A stretch of DNA of 64,000 bases. Source: Pseudomonas azotoformans. GTDB lineage: Bacteria; Pseudomonadota; Gammaproteobacteria; Pseudomonadales; Pseudomonadaceae. Positions 10,504 to 17,886 of the stretch are shown piece after piece; positions within the stretch are counted from its first letter, which is position 1, and each line of letters begins with the position of its first letter. The stretch spans positions 6,014,001 to 6,078,000 of the forward strand of contig NZ_CP014546.1 of the NCBI RefSeq assembly GCF_001579805.1, given 5' to 3'. The notes beneath the pieces are model-generated. The model was given only the letters and a program-made list of their open reading frames with translations, did no database searches and was not told the DNA's origin. A program made the position numbers and the translations under genes.

Positions 10504-11568
10504 TCAGACAGAAATGCCGACCGCCTTCCAACCGTCCTTGACCGCCTTCTGCTCATCCTTGTTCGCGCCGTAGAGGCGGCCTGCAACATCGTAAGTGATG
10601 CGCGCAAAGCGCAGGAACCCCGAGTTGGGCCGCAGCCGCGCATCCCGCAGCGCGTCATACCAGATACGCCCGGCCCGTTCCCAGGCGAACCCGCCGAGCT
10701 TGGTCGCCACCTGATAGAACGCATGGTTGGGGATACCGGAATTGATATGCACCCCGCCATTGTCCTCGTAGGTGTGCACAAAATCATCCATGTGCCCCGG
10801 CTGAGGGTCCTTGCCCAGCAGTTTGTCGTCAAACGCCGTGCCGGGGGCTTTCATCGAGCGCAGGGCGGTGCCTTTGATCTTTTTGGTGAACAGTCCTTTG
10901 CCGATCAGCCAATCAGCGTCTTGCGCGCTTTGCTTCAAGGCATATTGCTTGATGAGCGAGCCGAACACATCCGACAGCGACTCGTTCAGCGCTCCGGACT
11001 GATTGAAATACATCAGCTTGGCCTCGTCCTCGGTGACGCCATGGGCCAACTCATGGCCAATTACGTCAAGCGCCACCGTGAAGCGGTTGAACAACTGCGC
11101 ATCCCCATCGCCAAACACCATCTGGGTCGAGTTCCAGAAGGCATTATTGTAGTTCTGGCCAAAATGCACCGTGGCGTCCAGCGCCATACCGGCGTCGTCG
11201 ATGGAGTTGCGATCAAAGACCTGGTCGAAAAAATCGAAGGTGGCGCCCAAGCCCTCGTAGGCTTCGTCCACCGCGGCATCACCGCTTGCGGGCTGCCCCT
11301 CACCACGCACCAGCGTGCCCGGCAGGCTGTCGGTGCCCTCGGCGCTGTAGATCGAGCGGCGCTTATCGGCGCCCATGGCCAGGGCCATGTGCGCCGGTCC
11401 TTTGGCAGGTTCGGCGACCATGCGCAACGAGCGGAAGGTTGTGTCTTTGGCGCGGGTGCGCAAGGCGACCTCACGTTGCGCTTTGTCGCCGTTGCGCGCG
11501 ATCTGGTCGAGCATATAGGGCGGGATCAGGCAGAAAATCGGATGGCGATGCGGCTGACGAACACACAT
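10504..11568 (-). CDS. M4-family zinc metallopeptidase, protealysin-like
   Basis: Thermolysin-fold protease. The zinc site HELAHGVTEDE and the third ligand Glu in GALNESLSDVFGS are both intact, and the C-terminal catalytic His region is in DDFVHTYEDNGGVHINSG. I take the ATG at 11568 (GGAG 7 bp upstream), which gives 354 residues. There is no export signal. Instead the short N-terminal propeptide has PPYMLDQIARNG, typical of protealysin-like precursors. Such proteases are intracellular or leave by non-classical routes and have been linked to host-cell invasion in Serratia. The next gene encodes the emfourin-type inhibitor. Confidence 0.92.
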   Translation of the reverse strand: MCVRQPHRHPIFCLIPPYMLDQIARNGDKAQREVALRTRAKDTTFRSLRMVAEPAKGPAHMALAMGADKRRSIYSAEGTDSLPGTLVRGEGQPASGDAAVDEAYEGLGATFDFFDQVFDRNSIDDAGMALDATVHFGQNYNNAFWNSTQMVFGDGDAQLFNRFTVALDVIGHELAHGVTEDEAKLMYFNQSGALNESLSDVFGSLIKQYALKQSAQDADWLIGKGLFTKKIKGTALRSMKAPGTAFDDKLLGKDPQPGHMDDFVHTYEDNGGVHINSGIPNHAFYQVATKLGGFAWERAGRIWYDALRDARLRPNSGFLRFARITYDVAGRLYGANKDEQKAVKDGWKAVGISV

Positions 11569-11696
11569 GGGCTGGCTCCAGCTGGCAGGTGAAAACGTTC
11601 GGGTCATCGATTCAGGATAGTCCCCAGGGGTTAACGCATGTCATCAATTGTCATTAACCTATGTTGCAGTCGTGTTTATCCAAGGAGGACTGACCG

Positions 11697-12623
11697 ATGC
11701 CAGCACGTAAAACCAAAATCGACCTTGCATACCGCCCCAGGCTCGCTGACCTGCGCCCGTTGATCGCACCGAGCCCCACGTTGTTGGAGGCACGGGCGGC
11801 GACGCCACGCGTCACCCCCGCCAAAGACTTGAAGGGCCGGCGCGGCTACGCCGAGGACTTTCTCGGCAGCTTCGGGGTGCCCTGGCCCACGGTGGAAGAG
11901 GCCTTGGCGGAGGATGCACAGAAGCGCCTGGACTACACGCACTTCTCGATCACGATGTCACGCGCCAAGCGGCTTGCGCTGTATGTGGGCGTCAACATCG
12001 ATGGTGGTCAGCACGTCGACATCATTCGCAGCAACGACGCCTGGGCCTATGACGGCCGCTTACCCATCGATGCGCAGGTGGGCGAAGCGCTGTATGCCAG
12101 CAATGGCCTGGATCGCGGCCACCTGGTCCGCCGGCAAGACCCCAACTGGGGCGACGAGGCGCAAGCCGCCAACCTCGACACCTTCCATTTCACCAACTGC
12201 TCGCCGCAGATGAGCGGGTTCAACCAGAAGACCTGGCTGGAGCTCGAAGACTACATCCTCGATAACACCCAACGCTGGAAAGCCCGCGCCACGGTGTTTA
12301 CCGGCCCGGTGTTCGCCGACGACGACCGAATGTACCGAGGCGTACAGATCCCCAAGGCGTTCTGGAAAGTGGTCGCTTACCTCAGCGACAACGGCAAGCC
12401 TAGCGCGAGTGCCTACATGATTGACCAGAGCCGCGAGCTGGGCCAACTCGACCTGGTGTTCGGCCAGCTCAGGACCTACCAGCGCAGCGTGATCCAGATA
12501 GAGCGCCTGACCGGCCTGCGCTTCGGCAACCTGGCCGACTACGACGGCTTCAGCAACGAAGAGCGCGCCACCGGCACGCGGATTGAAGCGCTGATACGAG
12601 GGCCTGAAGACATTCGCCTATGA
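11697..12623 (+). CDS. DNA/RNA non-specific endonuclease (NUC1 family)
   Basis: A 308-residue protein with the beta-beta-alpha-metal nuclease signature: DRGHLVRRQDPNWG near residue 139 contains the general-base His, and the metal-binding Asn lies in HFTNCSPQMSGFNQ about 30 residues on. These match Serratia nuclease/NUC1 enzymes that cut both DNA and RNA. No signal peptide is visible; the N-terminus is MPARKTKIDLAYRPR. Without a signal or an adjacent inhibitor gene, how the cell tolerates it is unclear; delivery by a secretion system is one possibility. A strong AAGGAGG precedes the ATG. It diverges from the M4 peptidase gene. Confidence 0.88.
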   Translation: MPARKTKIDLAYRPRLADLRPLIAPSPTLLEARAATPRVTPAKDLKGRRGYAEDFLGSFGVPWPTVEEALAEDAQKRLDYTHFSITMSRAKRLALYVGVNIDGGQHVDIIRSNDAWAYDGRLPIDAQVGEALYASNGLDRGHLVRRQDPNWGDEAQAANLDTFHFTNCSPQMSGFNQKTWLELEDYILDNTQRWKARATVFTGPVFADDDRMYRGVQIPKAFWKVVAYLSDNGKPSASAYMIDQSRELGQLDLVFGQLRTYQRSVIQIERLTGLRFGNLADYDGFSNEERATGTRIEALIRGPEDIRL

Positions 12624-12632
12624 CCCTCGCCC

Positions 12633-13076
12633 TCATTGCGCACTGATGTAATGAAACTGCGCCTGCGACTTCTCGACCGCCGCACGCACCTGATCTTTCT
12701 GTGCGTCGGTGCCCGAGTAGTAGATCTGCAAACCCTTCAAATCCTGCCCTTCGACGGCTTTACCGATCACGGCAACATCAACCGGGGTGCCGGCCCCCAT
12801 GATCAAAAAGAACACATCGCCCAAGCGCTTGGTATTCAGCAATTCGCTCCTGAGGCTGGCCGCGTTTTGGTCACCGGCCAGGGAAATCGCCAGGGTGTCG
12901 CCGAACATCCCACTTTTAGGGATGCTCATCGTGTGCAAGCGCAGTTTGTCTGAGTCGGCGGGCATCGACTTGACATAGGCAGTGGAGGCCTCGTCGAGAA
13001 TCTGCTTTTCAGATTTACCCTGAGTGGCACAACCGGCCAGGGTGGCGATAAGGACGAGCGCGATAACTGATTTCAC
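12633..13076 (-). CDS. Small lipoprotein, unknown function
   Basis: A 147-residue protein with a lipoprotein signal: MKSVIALVLIATLAGCATQ, lipobox LAGC with the acylated Cys at residue 16. The +2 residue is Ala, which favours outer-membrane sorting. The mature part is helical/hydrophilic with no recognised domain. It starts with GTG after AAGGAA. It converges on the endonuclease gene, whose stop is 9 bp away, and lies back-to-back with the cobalamin riboswitch. Cellular role unknown. Confidence 0.8.
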   Translation of the reverse strand: MKSVIALVLIATLAGCATQGKSEKQILDEASTAYVKSMPADSDKLRLHTMSIPKSGMFGDTLAISLAGDQNAASLRSELLNTKRLGDVFFLIMGAGTPVDVAVIGKAVEGQDLKGLQIYYSGTDAQKDQVRAAVEKSQAQFHYISAQ

Positions 13077-13191
13077 GGTGTATTCCTTGTGATAAAGCGA
13101 TCCATGGGCTGCGCATCATAGGAGCCTCACCGCCAGAGAGCTACCGTTGAGTGCACGACCTCCCGTTCAACCGCGTGATCGACTACCATAC

Positions 13192-13357
13192 CGCGCCGGT
13201 TCCCAAACGGGACTAATAGGGAATCCGAAGCGCGGTACACCCGCGTCAATCGGAACTGCCCCCGCAACTGTAGGTGCTGAGCCTGCTCCATGATGCCACT
13301 GGACCTTGTCCGGGAAGGCCGGAGCCTGGCGACGACGCATCAGTCAGGAGACCTGCC
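13192..13357 (+). ncRNA. Cobalamin riboswitch
   Basis: The leader shows the conserved B12-element order: GGTTCCCAAACGGGACTAAT followed by AGGGAA, then AACTGCCCCCGCAACTG, then GATGCCACTGG, CGGGAAGGC, and the closing AGTCAGGAGACCTGCC. It ends about 125 bp before an ABC importer operon. No strong terminator follows, so control is probably by blocking translation of the first gene. High cobalamin would shut the operon off. The first and last bases are approximate. Confidence 0.93.
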
Positions 13358-13481
13358 GGCCCAAGCTCAATGACTAACCGGCGGGGTGTCCGGGAAGGAC
13401 ATTCTTGCCTGCCTCTATCCTATCGCAGCGTTCAAGGGTGTATTTCCGAACGGCACGCACGCTTCACTCGGAGATAGCCCC

Positions 13482-14492
13482 ATGCTGCCACGCGTTACCG
13501 CCCTGCTTACCGGCCTGGGTTTCTGTGCCCTGGCCCAAGCCGCGCCCACCCACTACCCGCTGACCGTGGAAAACTGCGGCAGCACCCTAACCTTTCAGCA
13601 AGCCCCGGCCCGCAGCGTGACCATCGGCCAGGCCGCCACCGAAATGCTCTACGCCCTGGGCGTGGGCGACAAAGTAGTCGGCACTTCGCTGTGGTTCAAC
13701 AGCGTATTGCCGCAGTACAAGGCGCAGAACGATGGCATTGAGCGCCTGGCCAACAACGAGCCGAGCTTCGAAGCGGTGATCGCCAAGCGCCCGCAGCTGG
13801 TGGCCGCCGAGCTGGAATGGGTGGTCGGGCCGCAAGGCGTGGTCGGCACCCGCGAGCAATTCCATGAACTGAAAATTCCCACCTACCTGCTGCCCTCCGA
13901 CTGCGAAGGCAAGGACAACCTGGTGGGCGCCGACGGCACGCGGCTGGAGCCGTTCCGCATCGAGACGATCTATAAAAGCATCAGCCAACTCGCCGAGATC
14001 TTCGACGTGCAGGCGCGTGGCCAACAGTTGAACGACGAACTCAAGGCGCGCCTGGCCAAATCCGTTGCCACCGTGCAAAGCAAGGGCCTCAAGCAAGCCA
14101 GCGCGTTGGTGTGGTTCTCCAGTTCCGAGATGACCAGCGACCCCTATGTGGCCGGCCACAAGGGCATTCCGCAATTCATGCTGGAAACCCTCGGTTTGCA
14201 TAACGTCGTGCAGTCGGACGAAGAGTGGCCCGCCGTCGGCTGGGAAACCCTCGCCAAGGCCAACCCGACCGTGCTGGTGATCGCGCGCATGGACCGCCGC
14301 CGCTACCCCGCCGATGACCATGAAAAGAAACTCGCCTTCCTGCGCAGCGACCCGGTGACCCGCAACATGGACGCGGTGAAAAACAACCGCATCATCATCC
14401 TCGACGCGCTGGCGCTGCAAGCCAGCATCCGTACGTTCGACGGGCTTGAACAACTGGCCACGGCCATCGACGGCTACGACCTGTCCAAATGA
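13482..14492 (+). CDS. ABC transporter substrate-binding protein, corrinoid type (BtuF-like)
   Basis: Periplasmic binding protein of 336 residues. The ATG at 13482 is chosen because GGAG lies 8 bp upstream and the product then begins with a clean signal peptide (MLPRVTALLTGLGFCALAQA, cleavage after AQA). The upstream frame extension runs into the riboswitch. The mature protein has the helical-backbone fold of the BtuF/FecB family (TIGQAATEMLYALGVGDKVVG near the start). The gene overlaps the permease by 4 bp and is preceded by a cobalamin riboswitch, so its ligand is most likely vitamin B12 or a precursor. Siderophore or cobalt use is less likely. Confidence 0.85.
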   Translation: MLPRVTALLTGLGFCALAQAAPTHYPLTVENCGSTLTFQQAPARSVTIGQAATEMLYALGVGDKVVGTSLWFNSVLPQYKAQNDGIERLANNEPSFEAVIAKRPQLVAAELEWVVGPQGVVGTREQFHELKIPTYLLPSDCEGKDNLVGADGTRLEPFRIETIYKSISQLAEIFDVQARGQQLNDELKARLAKSVATVQSKGLKQASALVWFSSSEMTSDPYVAGHKGIPQFMLETLGLHNVVQSDEEWPAVGWETLAKANPTVLVIARMDRRRYPADDHEKKLAFLRSDPVTRNMDAVKNNRIIILDALALQASIRTFDGLEQLATAIDGYDLSK

Positions 14493-15493
14493 TCCGAACC
14501 CTACTCGCCCTGGCCCTGCTGCTGGCTGCTGTATTGGCTGGCGTCGCCATCGGCGAAACCGCCATCTCGCCGCAGGTGGTACTTCAAGTCCTCGCCAACA
14601 AACTGTGGGCGGCCGGCTACGTGCTCGACCCCATCGACGAAGGCGTGGTGTGGAACTACCGCCTCACCCGTACCCTGGTCGCCGCCGCGTGTGGTGCTGG
14701 GCTGGCGACCTGCGGCGTGATATTGCAATCGCTGTTGCGCAACCCGCTGGCCGATCCGTACCTGTTGGGCATCAGCGCCGGCGCCTCGACCGGCGCGGTG
14801 CTGGTGGCGTTGATGGGCGTGGGCGGCGGTTTGATCTCGTTGTCGGCGGGCGCGTTTGTCGGCGCCATGGCCGCGTTTGCGCTGGTGATCCTGCTCGCGC
14901 GCGCCAGCGGTTCGGCCAGTGGCACCGGCCAGATCATCCTGGCGGGCATTGCCGGGTCGCAGCTGTTCAATGCGCTCACCGCGTTCCTGATCACCAAATC
15001 CGCCAGTTCCGAGCAGGCACGCGGCATCATGTTCTGGTTGCTCGGTAACCTCAGTGGCGTGCGCTGGCCTTCGGTGTGGCTGGCGGTGCCGGTGGCGGTC
15101 GCAGGCTTGGCGGTGTGCCTGTGGCACCGTCGCGCCCTGGATGCGTTTACCTTCGGCAGCGACTCGGCGGCGTCCCTCGGTATTCCGGTGCGCCGGGTGC
15201 AGTTCGTGCTGGTGGGCTGCGCGGCGTTGGTGACGGCGGTGATGGTGTCGATTGTCGGCTCCATCGGGTTTGTGGGGCTGGTGATTCCCCACGCCGTGCG
15301 CCTGTTGCTTGGCACCGGGCATTCGCGCTTGCTGCCGGCCAGTGCGTTGGGTGGCGCGTTGTTCTTGATTGCGGCGGATGTGTTGTCGCGCACCTTGATC
15401 AAGGGCCAGGTGATTCCGGTCGGCGTGGTCACGGCGCTGGTCGGTGCGCCGGTGTTTGCGCTGATCCTCATTGGTCGGAGGAATGCGCGATGA
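14489..15493 (+). CDS. ABC transporter permease, FecCD/BtuC type
   Basis: Inner-membrane permease of 334 residues with about 10 hydrophobic helices. The coupling-loop region GSDSAASLGIPVRRVQ lies near residue 220, and the typical SIVGSIGFVGLVIPHAVRLL follows. The ATG overlaps the previous stop, as does the next gene (ATGA), so the three genes are translationally coupled. Together with the binding protein and ATPase it forms a type II importer. Substrate is inferred as corrinoid from the riboswitch. Confidence 0.9.
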   Translation: MIRTLLALALLLAAVLAGVAIGETAISPQVVLQVLANKLWAAGYVLDPIDEGVVWNYRLTRTLVAAACGAGLATCGVILQSLLRNPLADPYLLGISAGASTGAVLVALMGVGGGLISLSAGAFVGAMAAFALVILLARASGSASGTGQIILAGIAGSQLFNALTAFLITKSASSEQARGIMFWLLGNLSGVRWPSVWLAVPVAVAGLAVCLWHRRALDAFTFGSDSAASLGIPVRRVQFVLVGCAALVTAVMVSIVGSIGFVGLVIPHAVRLLLGTGHSRLLPASALGGALFLIAADVLSRTLIKGQVIPVGVVTALVGAPVFALILIGRRNAR

Positions 15494-16254
15494 CCGTGCT
15501 GAGCTGCACAGGATTGGGTTTCAAAGTGCGCGAGGCGCAGTTGCTGAGCGACATTCATCTGGACGTTCAGCCGGGCGAAACCCTCGGTATCGTCGGGCCG
15601 AACGGCTCCGGCAAATCCACCTTGCTCAAGTTGCTCGCCGGGCTGCGCACGCCAGCGTCCGGCGAAGTGCTGCTGGGCGGCCAGCGCCTGGGCAAGCTGT
15701 CGCGCCGCGCCATCGCGCAACAACTGGCGGTGGTGGAACAGCAGGCCGACACCGACGACGCCATCCGCGTGTTCGACGCCGTGGCGCTGGGCCGCACACC
15801 GTGGTTGTCGGCGCTGAGCCCGTGGTCACCGGAGGACGACGCCATCGTCAACCAGGCCCTGCACGACGTCGACGCCACCCACCTGAGCCACCGCGCCTGG
15901 CGCAGCCTCTCGGGCGGTGAGCGCCAGCGCGTGCACATCGCCCGTGCGTTGGCGCAACGGCCGCAGATCCTGTTGCTGGATGAGCCGACCAATCACCTGG
16001 ATATCCAGCATCAGCTGGGCATTTTGAAGGGGGTGCAAGGGTTGCCCGTCACCACCTTGATTGCCCTGCATGATCTGAACCAGGCGCTGACCTGCGATCG
16101 GCTGGCGGTGCTGGATCACGGGCAGTTGGTGGCACTGGGTAAACCACTGGACGTGCTGACGCCGCAGCGTTTGCAAGAGACGTTCGGCGTACAGGCACAC
16201 TACCTGACAGACCCGTTCGATGGCGCACAGATACTGCGTTTACGCCCGAACTAA
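15490..16254 (+). CDS. ABC transporter ATP-binding protein (BtuD/FecE type)
   Basis: Cytoplasmic ATPase of 254 residues. Walker A GPNGSGKST (about residue 37), Q-loop VVEQQ, signature LSGGERQRVHIARAL, Walker B ILLLDEPTNHLD and the switch His in LIALHDLNQ are all present. I place the start at the ATG in the ATGA overlap (15490); the longer frame runs inside the permease. Its stop overlaps by 4 bp the end of the convergent degenerate receiver gene, so the importer operon ends here. Confidence 0.92.
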   Translation: MTVLSCTGLGFKVREAQLLSDIHLDVQPGETLGIVGPNGSGKSTLLKLLAGLRTPASGEVLLGGQRLGKLSRRAIAQQLAVVEQQADTDDAIRVFDAVALGRTPWLSALSPWSPEDDAIVNQALHDVDATHLSHRAWRSLSGGERQRVHIARALAQRPQILLLDEPTNHLDIQHQLGILKGVQGLPVTTLIALHDLNQALTCDRLAVLDHGQLVALGKPLDVLTPQRLQETFGVQAHYLTDPFDGAQILRLRPN

Positions 16255-16571
16255 GCCTCTTGAAGCGAACGCTGGGTGTGACGTGACAAGGTCACGAACA
16301 ACTCGGGCACCTGATAGATCAGCGCCTGGCGGATCAGCGGATGGTCCTGGCAAAACGCCTTGAGATTGAAGCCGACCTCACGGCCGAGGTTGGCGTTGAT
16401 CAGTACCAGGTCAAATGCACGGTCGCCACAGCCGAGCAGCGTCGTCAGCTCGTCCAGGCTCGACACCGGCGCAATGGCGTAATAGCCCTGGTGGTTGAAG
16501 TCACGCTCCAGGCGCAGGCGCCGTTCGTGCTGGGTGTCGGCAATCATCACGCGCAAGCCCTTGTTGATCAT
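16251..16571 (-). CDS. Degenerate stand-alone receiver-like protein
   Basis: A 106-residue protein with receiver-domain layout. The acidic pocket is reduced (VMIADTQHERR in place of VVDDH), and the position of the phospho-accepting Asp is Asn (FDLVLINANLG, residue 59). It therefore cannot be phosphorylated in the normal way. The ATG at 16571 overlaps the stop of the RR-EAL gene (ATGA), so the two are translationally coupled. I infer a binding or titrating role in the fimbrial signalling system. The receiver assignment is by alignment of the strand with DLVVLD of neighbouring regulators, and homology is moderately certain. Confidence 0.6.
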   Translation of the reverse strand: MINKGLRVMIADTQHERRLRLERDFNHQGYYAIAPVSSLDELTTLLGCGDRAFDLVLINANLGREVGFNLKAFCQDHPLIRQALIYQVPELFVTLSRHTQRSLQEA

Positions 16572-17776
16572 GACCGGCTCCCGACGGCCGCAGCCGAGTG
16601 ATGCAACCAGCCCAGCAGATCGCTGCCGCTCATGGGCCGTGCATGCCAATAGCCTTGGCCGAGGGTGCAGCCCAGCGCCAGCAATGCGCGGTGTTGCTCA
16701 GCCGTTTCGATGCCTTCGATCACCACCGACATGTCCAGCGCCTCACCCAAGGCCAACGTGCTGCCGATCACCGCCAGGCAGCGCGGCTCATGCTTGAGGT
16801 TGCGTACAAACTCCGCATCCAGCTTGATTTCATTGAAGGGCAACTGACACAGGCGCTGCATCGAGGAAAACCCGGCGCCGAAGTCATCGATCGACAAGCG
16901 ACACCCCATCATCCGCAGGCGCACCAGGCTTTCCAGGCTGACATTCGGGGTTTCGAGCAGGCCGCTTTCGGTGATTTCAAAGGTGACATGGCTGCCCGCC
17001 ACACTGTGACTCTGCAGGATCTGCTTGATGTTGCCGGCCAGCTCGCGATTGGCCAACTGGCTGGCGCTCAGGTTGAACGCCATGTTCAACAGGCTGCCTT
17101 GGCACCTGGCGTGTTCGTGCACAGCCAAGGCCTGGTGCATCTGCAGGTACAAGCCCTCATCCAGCAAACCGTGGCGTTCCAGCGCTGGCAAAAACACGGC
17201 GGGCGACACGATGCCTCGCGTCGGATGCTCCCAGCGTGCCAACACTTCTACCCCGCACACGGCGCCGCTGCGCAGGTTGAACTTGGGTTGGTAATACGCC
17301 TGCAATTGCTCCTCGGCCAGCGCTCGGCGCATCTGGGCTTCGGTGGCACACGCGGGTGCGTCATCGGGTGGGCAGGCTGCGATAGGCCGGGCATGCAACT
17401 GCTTTTTTAGCAATGCTTCCAGCGCCCCCGCCTGCAAAGGTTTTTCCACATCCCCGAGGAACTCCAGCCCCAGCAACGAGACGATCTGGCGCACCGCACG
17501 GCGCAAGTCCGGCGACAACGAGCTGCTGATGATGATCGACCCGACCTGCCCGCTGGCGCCGACGCGCTGGATGAACTCAACGCCGTCCATGCCTTCCATC
17601 TGCAAGTCACAGAGCGCGATGTCCACCGGGCCTTCGCGGTCCAGCAGGGCCAGGGCCTGGGCACCGTCCGCAGCTTCGAACACCGTGGCGCAGCCCAAGT
17701 GTTCAAGCATTTTGACGGCAACGGAGCGCTGGAAAGCATGGTCTTCCAATACCAGGACACGTAGCGCAAAGGTCAT
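16568..17776 (-). CDS. Response regulator with EAL domain (RocR/PvrR-like)
   Basis: A 402-residue protein: receiver domain (residues 1-120, phospho-Asp in ALCDLQMEGMDG) joined to a c-di-GMP phosphodiesterase domain (about 145-395). The catalytic set looks complete: EVLARWEHP (the EAL variant found in RocR), NLSASQL, FEITES, DDFGAGFSS, IKLDAEF, EGIE and GQGYWHARPM. In P. aeruginosa RocR competes with RocA1 for the sensor RocS1 and lowers fimbrial gene expression. The same role is likely here because the sensor gene is immediately upstream. It has its own operator-promoter at 17809-17871. Confidence 0.88.
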   Translation of the reverse strand: MTFALRVLVLEDHAFQRSVAVKMLEHLGCATVFEAADGAQALALLDREGPVDIALCDLQMEGMDGVEFIQRVGASGQVGSIIISSSLSPDLRRAVRQIVSLLGLEFLGDVEKPLQAGALEALLKKQLHARPIAACPPDDAPACATEAQMRRALAEEQLQAYYQPKFNLRSGAVCGVEVLARWEHPTRGIVSPAVFLPALERHGLLDEGLYLQMHQALAVHEHARCQGSLLNMAFNLSASQLANRELAGNIKQILQSHSVAGSHVTFEITESGLLETPNVSLESLVRLRMMGCRLSIDDFGAGFSSMQRLCQLPFNEIKLDAEFVRNLKHEPRCLAVIGSTLALGEALDMSVVIEGIETAEQHRALLALGCTLGQGYWHARPMSGSDLLGWLHHSAAAVGSRS

Positions 17777-17808
17777 GAGGGCGGGACTCGTCTGTAGAGA
17801 AGTGCCCC

Positions 17809-17871
17809 ATTGTTTCGCGACTTGGCCTAAGTGGACCTAGGAAACGTCTCTACGCTTGTAGGAAATTTCCC
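17809..17871 (-). promoter_or_regulatory. Tandem BvgA-like operator and promoter, RR-EAL gene
   Basis: Primary site TAGGAAATTTCCC at 17859-17871, second copy TAGGAAACGTC at 17838, 21 bp apart. The -10-like AACAAT (coding strand) lies at 17809-17814, 23 bp beyond the second copy and about 32 bp before the start codon. The geometry matches five other promoters in the locus. Confidence 0.7.
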
Positions 17872-17886
17872 AAGAACGCCCACACC

